Source of the DNA: Flavobacteriales bacterium
GTDB lineage: Bacteria; Bacteroidota; Bacteroidia; Flavobacteriales_F; PHOS-HE28
Reading direction: 5' to 3'
DNA: 64,000 nucleotides
Assembly (NCBI GenBank): GCA_020635695.1
Contig: JACJZH010000004.1
Coordinates: forward strand, 62,001-126,000
A program made the translations under genes and the position numbers. A model generated the notes under the pieces. It was not told the DNA's origin. It was given only the letters and a program-made list of their open reading frames with translations, and did no database searches. Of the stretch, positions 1 to 7,734 are shown piece by piece; within the stretch, counting starts at the first letter, position 1, and every line of letters starts with the position of its first letter.

Positions 1-629
1 ATGTCCACCACCTTCTCCGGCTGACCGCTGACCTCGGCGATGCCGGTGAGCAGCTTACGGTCGTTGAGCTTCACCACCACGGCAAGGCCGAGCGCGGTGA
101 AGACGTCGTCGAAGAGCTGCACCAACTCCACTTCGTTCAGCAGGCTGGTGCTGCCGATCACGTCGGCATCGCACTGGAGGAACTCGCGGTAGCGCCCCTT
201 CTGCGGCCGGTCGGCGCGCCACACGGGCTGCATCTGGTAGCGCTTGAAGGGGAAGGTGAGCGCGTGCTGGTGCTGCACGACGAAGCGGGCGAAGGGGACC
301 GTGAGGTCGTAGCGGAGGGCCTTCTCGCAGAGCTCGGCGCCCAGTTTCCCGGGATGCACCTCCTCCCCTGCGGCCAGGGCCTGTTTCACCTCGGGGGCCA
401 CCTTGTCCCAGGCGTCACCGCTGTTCAGCACCTTGAAGATCAGCCGGTCGCCCTCCTCGCCGTACTTGCCGGTGAGGGTCTCGAGCTTCTCCATGGCGGG
501 CGTCTCGATGGGCAGGTAGCCGTAGCGTTCGAACACGCCCCGGATGGTGTCCAGGATGTACTGGCGGCGGCGCATCTCCACCGGGGAGAAGTCGCGCGTG
601 CCCTTGGGGATGGACGGCTTCTGGGCCAT
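1..629 (-). CDS. hisS: Histidine--tRNA ligase, N-terminal part (cut by window edge)
   Basis: This is the first 209 residues of histidyl-tRNA synthetase, the class II enzyme that charges tRNA-His in the cytoplasm. The protein begins MAQKPSIPKGTRDFSP, the typical HisRS opening. It continues with the class II motif 1 helix region and the stretch RYDLTVPFARFV, followed by FKRYQMQPVWRADRPQKGRY, which is motif 2 with its conserved arginine. No stop is reached before base 1, so the C-terminal catalytic and anticodon-binding parts lie outside the window. The ATG at 627-629 is preceded on the minus strand by TACTTTCG, a near match to the Bacteroidota -7 box. The next gene is divergent. A tRNA-His gene lies 6 kb away and is not linked. 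Confidence 0.95.
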   Translation of the reverse strand, partial: MAQKPSIPKGTRDFSPVEMRRRQYILDTIRGVFERYGYLPIETPAMEKLETLTGKYGEEGDRLIFKVLNSGDAWDKVAPEVKQALAAGEEVHPGKLGAELCEKALRYDLTVPFARFVVQHQHALTFPFKRYQMQPVWRADRPQKGRYREFLQCDADVIGSTSLLNEVELVQLFDDVFTALGLAVVVKLNDRKLLTGIAEVSGQPEKVVD

Positions 630-719
630 TGGCGGCGAAAGTACGGAGGCCGTTCCAGCACCCCCCAAAAACAGCGAACCGCCCAGGCTAAGCCCAAGGG
701 CGGTCCGCCGACCAGAACT

Positions 720-738
720 GTTCGGACATGATCCGAAC
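720..738. promoter_or_regulatory. Inverted repeat, possible operator
   Basis: GTTCGGA and TCCGAAC form perfect 7-bp arms around a 5-bp spacer, in the divergent gap between hisS and the glutathione peroxidase gene. A third TCCGAAC lies at 819-825. The gap (630-880) has no other recognisable gene. Operator function is inference. Confidence 0.35.
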
Positions 739-880
739 GTATCGCTGCATCGAAACTACGCGGACCGAGGGGCGATCGTTGCCGGGGAGGGTCCGAGAAG
801 TACCGGCCGATATACACGTCCGAACCGATCGGCGGACCGGCCATCGCCGAACTCTCCCGACCTTTGGGTGTTCCGGGACC

Positions 881-1477
881 ATGATCATGAAACTCCCCCT
901 TCTGCTCCTCACCGGCCTGCTGATGGCCTGCGGCGACTTCGTACGCGTGGGTCCGGTGACGATCCCGACCAACGACCCCGGCATGCCCCAAGCGACCAAG
1001 AGCTTCCACGACCTGAAGGCGACCGACATCAACGGCAACGAGGTGGACCTGTCCACCTTCGCCGGCAAGAAGGTGCTGGTGGTGAACACCGCCAGCGAAT
1101 GCGGCTACACCCCGCAGTACGCGCAGCTTCAGGAGCTTTATGACACCTACAAGGACCAGGGCCTGGTGGTGATCGGCTTCCCCAGCAACGATTTCGGCGG
1201 GCAGGAGCCGGGCAGCGAGGCGGAGATCGCCACGTTCTGCCAGAAGAACTACGGGGTCACCTTCCCGATGATGAGCAAGGTGCACACCAAGGGAAGCGAG
1301 CAACACCCGGTGTATGCCTGGCTGACGCAGCGTGAGCTGAACGGCAAGCTGGACAGCGAGGTGAAGTGGAACTTCCAGAAGTACCTGATCAACGCGGACG
1401 GCACGCTGCACACCATGTTGGCCTCGGGCACCAGCCCGCTGGACCCGCCGGTGCTCAACTGGATCGAAGGGAAGTGA
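881..1477 (+). CDS. Glutathione peroxidase family lipoprotein (Cys type)
   Basis: A thiol peroxidase of the glutathione peroxidase family, 198 residues, reducing hydroperoxides at the expense of thiols or thioredoxin. The N-terminus MIMKLPLLLLTGLLMACGD looks like a lipoprotein signal with cysteine after MA, so the enzyme is probably lipid-anchored in the periplasm. The active-site motif NTASECGYTPQY carries an ordinary cysteine where animal enzymes have selenocysteine. FPSNDFGGQEPG (Gln) and KWNFQKYL (Trp, Asn) supply the rest of the catalytic tetrad. GACCTTTG at 859-866 resembles a -7 box. The ATG at 887 is an alternative start. The stop overlaps the bshB1 start, which suggests translational coupling to bacillithiol synthesis. 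Confidence 0.9.
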   Translation: MIMKLPLLLLTGLLMACGDFVRVGPVTIPTNDPGMPQATKSFHDLKATDINGNEVDLSTFAGKKVLVVNTASECGYTPQYAQLQELYDTYKDQGLVVIGFPSNDFGGQEPGSEAEIATFCQKNYGVTFPMMSKVHTKGSEQHPVYAWLTQRELNGKLDSEVKWNFQKYLINADGTLHTMLASGTSPLDPPVLNWIEGK

Positions 1478-2196
1478 GCCACGGGATCGACATCCTCTGC
1501 ATCACCGCCCACCCCGACGACGTGGAGATCGGGGCGGCAGGTACGGTACTGCGCCATCTGGACCAGGGCCGGAGCGTGGGCATCGTGGACCTGACCCGGG
1601 GTGAATTGGGCACACGGGGCACACCCGAACTGCGGGCCAAGGAGGCCGAGGCCGCCGCCCGGGTGCTGGGCGTGGCCTTCCGCGAGCAGGCGGGTCTGCC
1701 AGATGGCTTTTTCCGGAAGGACGAGGCGAGCCTGCGCACCGTGATCACGCACATCCGCCGGCATCGGCCCCGCATCGTGATCACCAATGCCGTGCAGGAC
1801 CGCCACCCGGACCATGGCCGCGGCGCCGACCTGGTGGCCGAGGCCTGCTTCCTGAGCGGGTTGCGGCGGATCGCCACCGAGGATCAAGGCCGCGAGCAGG
1901 AAAGCTGGCGGCCGCAGGCGGTGTACCACCTGGTGCAGGACCGCTGGCTGGACCCCGATCTGGTGGTGGACGTATCGCCCTACTGGGAGCGGAAGCTGGA
2001 GGCCCTGCGCTGTTTCCGGTCGCAGTTCCACGACCCGGAGAGCAATGAACCCGTGTCGCCGATCGCCCGGGAGGACTTCCTGCCTTTCCTGGAAGGCCGG
2101 GCCCGTGAGATGGGGCGCTTGATCTGGGCCACCTACGGCGAGGGGTTCACCGTGGCGCGTCCGCCTGCCGTGAAGGACCTGTTCGACCTGGGCTGA
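1474..2196 (+). CDS. bshB1: Bacillithiol biosynthesis deacetylase BshB1
   Basis: A zinc-dependent LmbE/PIG-L family deacetylase, 240 residues, that removes the acetyl group from N-acetylglucosaminyl-malate during bacillithiol synthesis. The zinc/catalytic motif AHPDDVEIGAAG lies at residues about 10-21. DLTRGELGTRGT follows, and the second motif QDRHPDHGRG supplies the HxxH zinc ligands. The length matches BshB1. The chosen GTG start at 1474 overlaps the preceding stop as GTGA; it places VSHGIDILCITAHPDD at the N-terminus, as expected for the family. No later ATG would keep the zinc motif. It forms a two-gene unit with the peroxidase upstream. Confidence 0.9.
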   Translation: MSHGIDILCITAHPDDVEIGAAGTVLRHLDQGRSVGIVDLTRGELGTRGTPELRAKEAEAAARVLGVAFREQAGLPDGFFRKDEASLRTVITHIRRHRPRIVITNAVQDRHPDHGRGADLVAEACFLSGLRRIATEDQGREQESWRPQAVYHLVQDRWLDPDLVVDVSPYWERKLEALRCFRSQFHDPESNEPVSPIAREDFLPFLEGRAREMGRLIWATYGEGFTVARPPAVKDLFDLG

Positions 2197-2199
2197 AGC

Positions 2200-3465
2200 T
2201 CAGCGGCGTGCGCGGAGCGCGCTCCAGATGCCCCGCACCCGTTCCAGGTCGCCGGCATGAGGAAGCAGGTCCAGCGGTGTGGAACCGGTGCGCACCATGA
2301 ACACCACGCCCTGGTAAAGGACGTTCAGTCCGTAGGCCACCGAGGCCGTGATGGCCGCGCCGTGGATGCCCTGCGTGGGGATCAGCTGCATGCCCAGCAG
2401 GACCGTGACCAGCAGGCCCAGTCCACTGCCGATGGCGTTGTGCCCGTTGGCACCGATGCCACTGAAGTAGTGGCTCAGCGCCTGCGAGGCGGCCATGGCC
2501 AGGATGCCCGGGGCCAGCAACAGCACCAGGGGCGTGATGCCCACCACCTCGGGCCCGAAGGCCCATTGGAACAGGGGCTCGGGCACCAGCAGCAGGACCA
2601 GGAGGACCAGTCCCGCGAAAGCCACCGCGGCCTTCAGCACGGTGAGGGTGGTCCGCCTGTTCCGTTCGGCATCGTCGCTGTTGCTCACGCGGCTGTAAAG
2701 CACGGTGCCCAAGGCCTTGGGACCCAGCCAGGCGCTTTCCGACAGTTGATTGCCCACGCTGTAGATGCCCAGTGCGGCCAGGCCCTGGAACCGTTCCACC
2801 AGGTAGTAGGCCAGCCGGTAGTTCATCAGTTGCAGCAGGTTGGCGCTCTGGATCAGAAAACCCTGCCGCAGCAGCACGCGCAGGACGGACTCTCCCTGAA
2901 CGATGGACGTGGCCGCACCACCACGCCACATGGCGAAGGTGCTTCCGATGAGGGTGGTGCCAAAGGCCGCATAGCTGGCCCATACGTAGTCCATCGGGTC
3001 GCCGGTGGGGCGGAAGACCAGCACCGCGAACACCAGCAGCAACACCAAGGCCTGTGCACCGCCCAGCAGGTTGAAGGCCCGGATGCGCTGCCGGCCCAGC
3101 AGCACGTTCATGTGCACCGTGTAGATCGACTGGATGAAAGCGAGCACCACCACATGCCCCTCGAAGCGATCGGGCACCAGGGGCAGCACCTTCACCAACA
3201 CCCAGGCGATGCCGGCAGTGATCACGGCCCAGGCGTAGGCCGGGGGCAGCAGCTCCTTCAGCGGATGGCGAGGCACCAGGTACACCAGCGCGCCGCCCCC
3301 GACCAGGTTGTTCACCAGCATCACGATGGTGATGCCCAGCACCACCAGGCTGATGTCTCCCAAGCCCACTGCGCCCAACCGGTGACCGGCCACCACGATC
3401 ACCAGCAGGTTCATGACCTGCACGAATACGCGCGTCGCAATGGTGCCGATGGCAGGACGGATCAT
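2200..3465 (-). CDS. Oligosaccharide flippase family membrane protein
   Basis: A 421-residue polytopic protein of the MOP/Wzx-like superfamily, which moves lipid-linked sugars across the inner membrane. It starts MIRPAIGTIATRVFVQVMNL, the usual first helix of these transporters, and has about twelve hydrophobic segments through to residue ~400. It lies convergent to bshB1, 3 nt from its stop. On its own strand it is downstream of a formyltransferase-like fusion and a GT4 glycosyltransferase, which supports a role in surface polysaccharide or glycolipid export. The repetitive spacer at 3466-3770 separates it from those genes, so it may have its own promoter; no clear -7 box was seen next to its ATG. 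The exact substrate cannot be told. Confidence 0.8.
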   Translation of the reverse strand: MIRPAIGTIATRVFVQVMNLLVIVVAGHRLGAVGLGDISLVVLGITIVMLVNNLVGGGALVYLVPRHPLKELLPPAYAWAVITAGIAWVLVKVLPLVPDRFEGHVVVLAFIQSIYTVHMNVLLGRQRIRAFNLLGGAQALVLLLVFAVLVFRPTGDPMDYVWASYAAFGTTLIGSTFAMWRGGAATSIVQGESVLRVLLRQGFLIQSANLLQLMNYRLAYYLVERFQGLAALGIYSVGNQLSESAWLGPKALGTVLYSRVSNSDDAERNRRTTLTVLKAAVAFAGLVLLVLLLVPEPLFQWAFGPEVVGITPLVLLLAPGILAMAASQALSHYFSGIGANGHNAIGSGLGLLVTVLLGMQLIPTQGIHGAAITASVAYGLNVLYQGVVFMVRTGSTPLDLLPHAGDLERVRGIWSALRARR

Positions 3466-3474
3466 GGGGAAGTG

Positions 3475-3560
3475 TTCAGTCGGCAGTCAGTAGTCGGAAG
3501 TCTTCAGTCGGGAGTCGGGAGTCAGGAGGCGGAAGTCTTCAGTCGGCAGTCAGCAGTGGG
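3475..3560. repeat. Short direct repeats of the AGTCGGCAGTC type
   Basis: TTCAGTCGGCAGTCAG occurs at 3475-3490 and again at 3538-3553. CGGAAGTCTTCAGTCGG occurs at 3495-3511 and 3530-3546. The whole stretch is built from AGTC-rich units and is non-coding. It begins about 10 nt upstream of the flippase start codon. Confidence 0.8.
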
Positions 3561-3598
3561 CAGCAAGCGGTCCGGTGTTGATCCGAGGTTGGAGCGGA

Positions 3599-3780
3599 GC
3601 AACCTCTTGTCTCTTCCGTTCTTCCTTCTTCCTTCTTTTTCCTTCCTCCTTGCTCCTTGCCCCTTATCCCTTGCTCCTCATTCCCACATCCCCACATTCA
3701 CCCATTTCCACATTCCCCATCATCCTCTTGTCTCTTTCCGTCTTGCTCCTTTCCTCCTTCTTGTTCCTTGTCACTTGCTC
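3599..3780. repeat. Pyrimidine-rich low-complexity spacer
   Basis: About 180 bp made almost entirely of CTT, CCTT and TTGCTCC units on the plus strand, hence purine-rich on the minus strand. Its right end contains CCTTGTCACTT (3766-3776), the reverse complement of AAGTGACAAGG found in spacers near 37175 and 41388. The stop codon of the gene at 3771-5447 lies inside this unit. Confidence 0.75.
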
Positions 3781-5447
3781 CGCTTGCGCTGTTTCAGCCG
3801 TTCCAGCTTCCTGGTCCGCACCCGCTTCCGTTGTTCGTCCACGTTCACGAAGCGTTTGCCGTCGACCAAGGTCACATCGCCTACGGCGGATACCGTGTGC
3901 AGCCCTGCATTGAACGCCGTTCCGGACAGCGGACCCACCACGCGCACCACCTGCTCGGAGAACCGGTCCGGTGAAAGCTCCAGCACCTCGTTGATGGCGA
4001 TCCGGTGCCCGTAGGTGGATGCGCTGTCCTGCGCCGGACGGTACAGCCGGCCCTCATGCACGAACGGAGTCCCTCCCGGCCTGGCCGAACGAACGTCCAA
4101 CTTCAGCGGGTTGAGCGCATGGGGTTCCCAGGGGCCTTCCAACGACGGCGCATGCCAGGCGTGCAGGGCCACGTTGGTGAGGGGCGCCAGCGTACCGAAG
4201 AGCCACCAGCGGCCCTGCCACTTGAACACGGTCGGGTCGTACACGGGTTCCTCGACCAGGGTACGCACATGCTCGAGGGCATCGTTGGCCTCGTTCACCC
4301 GGAAGAGATCGACCCTGCCGGAAGCCGCGGACTCGGGCACCACGTACACAGCGCCGTCATGCTCCAGCACGTACGGATACGACAGGTGTGAGCCGGTGGT
4401 GAGCATGGTCCGGGAGCGCTTCAGCACGTTGTCGCGCTTGGGCCGTACGCGGGAGATGTCCCCGATCCCCTGCGCGTACTGGTACTTCTCATAGAGCACG
4501 TTCAGCTGACCATCGGCCGTCCGATACCCGAACGGATCGGCGCGGAAGGCATCCGGCGCGGGATCGGGCAGCCACCGGACATTGAGGTTGGGCTTCTCCT
4601 TCAACAGCTCGGAGATCGGTTGATGCAGCAGGCCGATGTTCCATTGCTCGTGCTCCTGCAATTCACGCCTGTGGAAACGGGCCTTGTTGCGGGCCTGGCG
4701 CAGCAGGAAGTCCAGGAACACGCGGTTCGTGGGATACCGGTACAGCGGGGCGTTGGTGGTGCTGGCCACCCCCTCGGCGGCCTCGTTCCGCCCCATCAGC
4801 AGTTCGCGTGCCACCTGGGCCGGCCACACGGCGGAATGGGTGAGCACGGTGTCCACGGTCTCCGCCAGCGAATGGTCGATGGTATTGAACCAGCCCTTCC
4901 GCAGGATGCGCCCGCCGTCCAATCGCTCCGTCAGCCGTTGCAGCACCGCACCGGTCACCGGATCGCCCTGCATGATCTCCCAGAATCCCGGCGGACCACC
5001 GCGGTACTTCTCCTCATCACCATGGTGGAAGCTCCAGACGCCGTGCCGGGGCAGGTCCAGGATACCGCCTTTCAGAATGCCGAATCCCAGGCGCAGCAGG
5101 ACGTCCGGTCCATGAGCTGCAATGGCCTCCAGATCCTCCGCATCGAAGCGTTCCGCATGCCCTTTTCGCTGGACTTCACAGCGCAGGCGTGGCACGCCGG
5201 CCAGCAGGTCGTCGATCCGTTCCGGGCGCATGGCGGGCGGGTCGAAGCGGGTGCGGCGCCACCTCCGGTACAGCGCGGTGCGCCAGCGGTCCTTGGGCGG
5301 GTCAGGCTCCTGTCCGTCGGGCGGGGTCACCCACACCACCGGCCGCACACCCGGTACGGCCAGCAACTGCTCCAGGGCCAGCCGCTGCCAGCGCTGGACA
5401 GCAGGCCCGTTGGCCAGGACGCCCACCCGCAATTCCAGCTCAGCCAT
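3771..5447 (-). CDS. Formyltransferase domain fused to a beta-propeller glucosyltransferase-like domain
   Basis: A 558-residue two-domain protein. Residues about 1-260 resemble a folate-dependent formyltransferase: GVWSFHHGDEEKYRGGPPGF matches the NxHxSxLPxYRGxxP signature, but with Ser in place of the catalytic Asn, and it is followed by TGAVLQRLTERLDGG. Residues about 290-540, with WLPDPAPDAFRADPFGY, VLEHDGAVYVVPESAASGRV and EGPWEPHALNPLKLDVRSARPGG, resemble the five-bladed propeller region of glucosamine inositolphosphorylceramide transferase 1-like proteins. It overlaps the upstream GT4 gene by 8 nt, so the two are probably co-translated. A role in modifying a surface glycan or glycolipid is inferred; the reaction is unknown. 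Its stop codon falls inside a dispersed repeat. Confidence 0.75.
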   Translation of the reverse strand: MAELELRVGVLANGPAVQRWQRLALEQLLAVPGVRPVVWVTPPDGQEPDPPKDRWRTALYRRWRRTRFDPPAMRPERIDDLLAGVPRLRCEVQRKGHAERFDAEDLEAIAAHGPDVLLRLGFGILKGGILDLPRHGVWSFHHGDEEKYRGGPPGFWEIMQGDPVTGAVLQRLTERLDGGRILRKGWFNTIDHSLAETVDTVLTHSAVWPAQVARELLMGRNEAAEGVASTTNAPLYRYPTNRVFLDFLLRQARNKARFHRRELQEHEQWNIGLLHQPISELLKEKPNLNVRWLPDPAPDAFRADPFGYRTADGQLNVLYEKYQYAQGIGDISRVRPKRDNVLKRSRTMLTTGSHLSYPYVLEHDGAVYVVPESAASGRVDLFRVNEANDALEHVRTLVEEPVYDPTVFKWQGRWWLFGTLAPLTNVALHAWHAPSLEGPWEPHALNPLKLDVRSARPGGTPFVHEGRLYRPAQDSASTYGHRIAINEVLELSPDRFSEQVVRVVGPLSGTAFNAGLHTVSAVGDVTLVDGKRFVNVDEQRKRVRTRKLERLKQRKRSK

Positions 5448-6603
5448 GCTCGCGGTGTTGCAGCACGTCCGTGTAAATGGCGGTCAAGCGCTCGCCCACG
5501 GCGGTCATGCTAAAGCGTTCGGCCATGTCCTGTCGGATGCGCTCGGGATCGAATTCCGCGTGACGGTCATGCACCTGTGCCAGGGCATCGGCCAAGGCAC
5601 GGTCATCGCCGGGATCCACGAGCAGTCCGTTCCCGTCATGTACGAAGGCCTGTGGACCTCCGCACCGCGTGGCCACCACGGGCTTGCCCAGGGTGAGGGC
5701 CTCCCCGGTCACCACGCTGAAGGTCTCCACGTTGCTGTTCACCACCACGATCCCGGTGCCGGCCATGCGTTCCAGCACGTCGGCGTTGGGGCAACGGCCG
5801 TGGAAGGTGACCTGTTGCCCGAGGCCCAGGTCCTTGGTCAGCCCTTCGAGCATGTCCCGGTCCGGACCGTCACCGATCAGGTCCAGGTGCAGGACCAGAC
5901 CCCGGTCCCGCAGCAGGGCCAGCGCGCGCAGCACGCCGCTCACGTTCTTGGTGCGGTCCACCAGGTCGGCCACCATCATCAGGCGATCGGCAGGGCCACG
6001 CGGGGGAAGTGGCACCTGTTCCACCGGCAGCACGTTGGGCACCACCTCGAAGCGTGCATAGAGCCCATGCTTGACGAGGGCCCGGCCCAGGTGATCGGAC
6101 ACGGCGATGGTGCGCGCGGCATCCTCCACCTGCCGCCTGGCGAAGCGCTTCACCCAGTCGGGTTTCCGCTCCCAGGTGCCGTCGAGGTACTCGCTGCTCT
6201 GCTCGGAGACGAGGTAGGGCTTGCGTTCCCGCCGGGCCAGGGTGCGTGCCAGCCAGACCGCCCGCACGAGGATGTGCGCATGGAACAGGTCGGGCATGCC
6301 CCGTTCGCGCTGCACCCGCGCCCAACCGCGCAGGGCCGCTCGCCGGTAGCGCACGAAGTTCACGGCCCGTTGCAGCCGGGGGTCGTTGGACCGGAAGGCC
6401 TTGTAGTAGCAGCGCAGCTCCCAGACCCCATCGGCCTCGGACACCTCCTGATGCTCGCGTTTCCCCAGCCCGATGACCGGGTGTACGAACAACACGCTCA
6501 CCCGCACCTGCCGCCCCACGGCCAGCGCCTGTTTCCGGATGAAGTCGCCCAACTGGGGGTCGTTCCGGCCCGGATACCACTTGGGGATGAACAGCACGTG
6601 CAT
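5440..6603 (-). CDS. Glycosyltransferase family 4
   Basis: A 387-residue GT-B fold glycosyltransferase. The N-terminus MHVLFIPKWYPGRNDPQLGD is typical of the family's first Rossmann strand and loop. The C-terminal half holds VVPNVLP, FHGRCPNADVLERM, and the EX7E motif in NVETFSVVTGEALTLGKPVV, which binds the nucleotide sugar. A longer frame extends upstream, but the start at 6603 fits the family, and TACTTTG (6609-6615 on the minus strand) would serve as a -7 box a few nt upstream. The next gene starts inside its last codons. With the neighbouring fusion protein and flippase it forms an envelope glycan cluster. Acceptor and sugar are not predictable. Confidence 0.88.
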   Translation of the reverse strand: MHVLFIPKWYPGRNDPQLGDFIRKQALAVGRQVRVSVLFVHPVIGLGKREHQEVSEADGVWELRCYYKAFRSNDPRLQRAVNFVRYRRAALRGWARVQRERGMPDLFHAHILVRAVWLARTLARRERKPYLVSEQSSEYLDGTWERKPDWVKRFARRQVEDAARTIAVSDHLGRALVKHGLYARFEVVPNVLPVEQVPLPPRGPADRLMMVADLVDRTKNVSGVLRALALLRDRGLVLHLDLIGDGPDRDMLEGLTKDLGLGQQVTFHGRCPNADVLERMAGTGIVVVNSNVETFSVVTGEALTLGKPVVATRCGGPQAFVHDGNGLLVDPGDDRALADALAQVHDRHAEFDPERIRQDMAERFSMTAVGERLTAIYTDVLQHREHG

Positions 6604-6673
6604 GCCGCCCGCAAAGTAAGCCGGGGCCCCGCTGCGGGTGGTCGGCAGGGTGTCGTGGGAGCGGAAGGGCGCG

Positions 6674-6681
6674 TATATTTG
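6674..6681 (+). promoter_or_regulatory. -7 box of the tRNA-His promoter
   Basis: TATATTTG is an exact match to the Bacteroidota TAnnTTTG consensus, 39 nt upstream of the tRNA-His 5' end and facing it. Confidence 0.6.
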
Positions 6682-6720
6682 CAGGCCTGTTCGGGGAGGG
6701 TACCCTGTCCGGACGCACAT

Positions 6721-6795
6721 GGTGGATGTAGCTCAGTTGGTTAGAGCGCCGGATTGTGGTTCCGGAGGTCGCCGGTTCAAGCCCGGTCTTCCACC
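6721..6795 (+). tRNA. tRNA-His (anticodon GTG)
   Basis: A complete cloverleaf. The acceptor strand GTGGATG at 6722-6728 pairs with CTTCCAC at 6788-6794, with one T-T mismatch. The D arm contains TAGCTCAGTTGGTTAGAG. The anticodon stem CCGGA/TCCGG encloses TTGTGGT with anticodon GTG. The T loop is TTCAAGC. The extra 5' G at 6721 opposite C73 at 6795 is the histidine identity element. A full CCA is not encoded. A TATATTTG promoter lies upstream and a terminator directly downstream. Confidence 0.95.
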
Positions 6796-6969
6796 CACGA
6801 AAGAAGCCCCGAACAGGGGCTTTTTTTGTGAGTGAAGGGGACGCCACTGGCGGACCAGGCGATGCGCAGCAGCGCCACCGCGCGAAGAAGCCTGCCCCGC
6901 AGACGAAGGAATGCGGGGAGCCCGGTCTTCCACCCACGAAAGAAGCCCCGAACAGGGGCTTTATTTGTG
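6780..6969 (+). repeat. 51-bp direct repeat of the tRNA-His 3' end plus terminator
   Basis: Bases 6780-6830 (the last 16 nt of tRNA-His, the following spacer and the terminator hairpin) recur at 6919-6969 with one mismatch (T6824 versus A6963). The unit spacing is 139 bp. No gene lies in the intervening 88 bp. See the findings for interpretation. Confidence 0.9.
6805..6827 (+). terminator. Intrinsic terminator after tRNA-His
   Basis: AAGCCCC GAACA GGGGCTT stem-loop followed by a T7 run, directly downstream of the tRNA. A second copy with an interrupted T tract lies at 6944-6966. Confidence 0.9.
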
Positions 6970-7001
6970 GACGTGGGGATGCCGATCGCGGGTCCTGAAA
7001 T

Positions 7002-7028
7002 GGAAAGGGCCCCTCGCGGAGCCCCTTC
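7002..7028 (-). terminator. Probable terminator of the peroxiredoxin gene
   Basis: Read on the minus strand, an imperfect GC-rich hairpin (GGAAGGGGCTC, loop, GAGGGGCCCTTTCC) lies about 25 nt past the peroxiredoxin stop and ends in a short T run. Confidence 0.5.
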
Positions 7029-7051
7029 CGATCCTTGCAGGCCGGTGGCGG

Positions 7052-7726
7052 TCAGGCCAGTTCCTTCTTCGCCAGGTAGAAGTCGACCATCTCGAGCGAC
7101 TTGTCCGCCTTGCGGGCCTCCATTTCCTTGAGGGTCTTGGGCGGAGGCACGATCACCTTGTCGCCCGGACGCCAGTTCACCGGCATGGCGCAGGCGTTCT
7201 CGTCGGCGGCCTGGAGGGCCTGGAGCACGCGCATGATCTCGTCCATGTTCCGCCCCACGTTCAGCGGGTAGTACATGATCAGACGGATGATGCCCTTCGG
7301 ATCGATGAAGAAGACGGCCCGCACGGCCGCGGTGTTGCTGGTGTTCTCATGCAGCATGCCATAGAGCTTCGCCACCTTCATGTCGATGTCGGCGATGATG
7401 GGGAAGTCCATGTACACGCCGGTCTTCTCATGCACGTTGTTCACCCAGGCCACGTGGCTGTGGATGCTGTCGATGCTGAGGCCGATGAGCTTGGTGTGGT
7501 GGTCGGCGAACCACTTGCCGTGCTCGGCGAAGGAGCTGAGCTCGGTGGTGCACACCGGCGTGAAGTCGGCCGGGTGGCTGAAGAGGATGGTCCAGTGGTC
7601 CTTGATGTAGTCGCTGAACCGGAGCATCCCGTGGGTGGTGCTGGCCTCGAAATCCGGGGCCATGTCACCGATGCGGGGCATGTGGAAGCTGTTGTCCATG
7701 GTTCCGTTGCTTGGTGTGTCGGTCAT
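7052..7726 (-). CDS. Peroxiredoxin, 1-Cys (Prx6-type)
   Basis: A cytoplasmic thiol peroxidase of the AhpC/TSA superfamily, 224 residues, reducing hydrogen peroxide and organic peroxides. The peroxidatic motif is SHPADFTPVCTTE (Cys at residue about 60). The length and the C-terminal extension with WRPGDKVIVPPPKT place it in the Prx6/1-Cys group. The ATG at 7726 lies 8 nt from a minus-strand TAGCTTTG box (7735-7742), so the mRNA leader would be very short; an internal ATG at 7699 is possible. A GTGAC-n4-GTCAC palindrome at 7765-7778 sits at the distance expected for an activator. A hairpin at 7002-7028 probably ends the transcript. It lies next to a Crp/Fnr regulator gene. Confidence 0.93.
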   Translation of the reverse strand: MTDTPSNGTMDNSFHMPRIGDMAPDFEASTTHGMLRFSDYIKDHWTILFSHPADFTPVCTTELSSFAEHGKWFADHHTKLIGLSIDSIHSHVAWVNNVHEKTGVYMDFPIIADIDMKVAKLYGMLHENTSNTAAVRAVFFIDPKGIIRLIMYYPLNVGRNMDEIMRVLQALQAADENACAMPVNWRPGDKVIVPPPKTLKEMEARKADKSLEMVDFYLAKKELA

Positions 7727-7734
7727 TGTGCCGG

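Noticed and set aside
1080..1120. Possible selenocysteine codon in the glutathione peroxidase.
   Set aside because: The active-site codon is TGC (cysteine); no TGA or SECIS-like hairpin is present.
2257..4014. A 585-codon plus-strand frame crossing the flippase gene and the repeat spacer.
   Set aside because: Runs antisense to the flippase and through low-complexity repeats; not protein-like.
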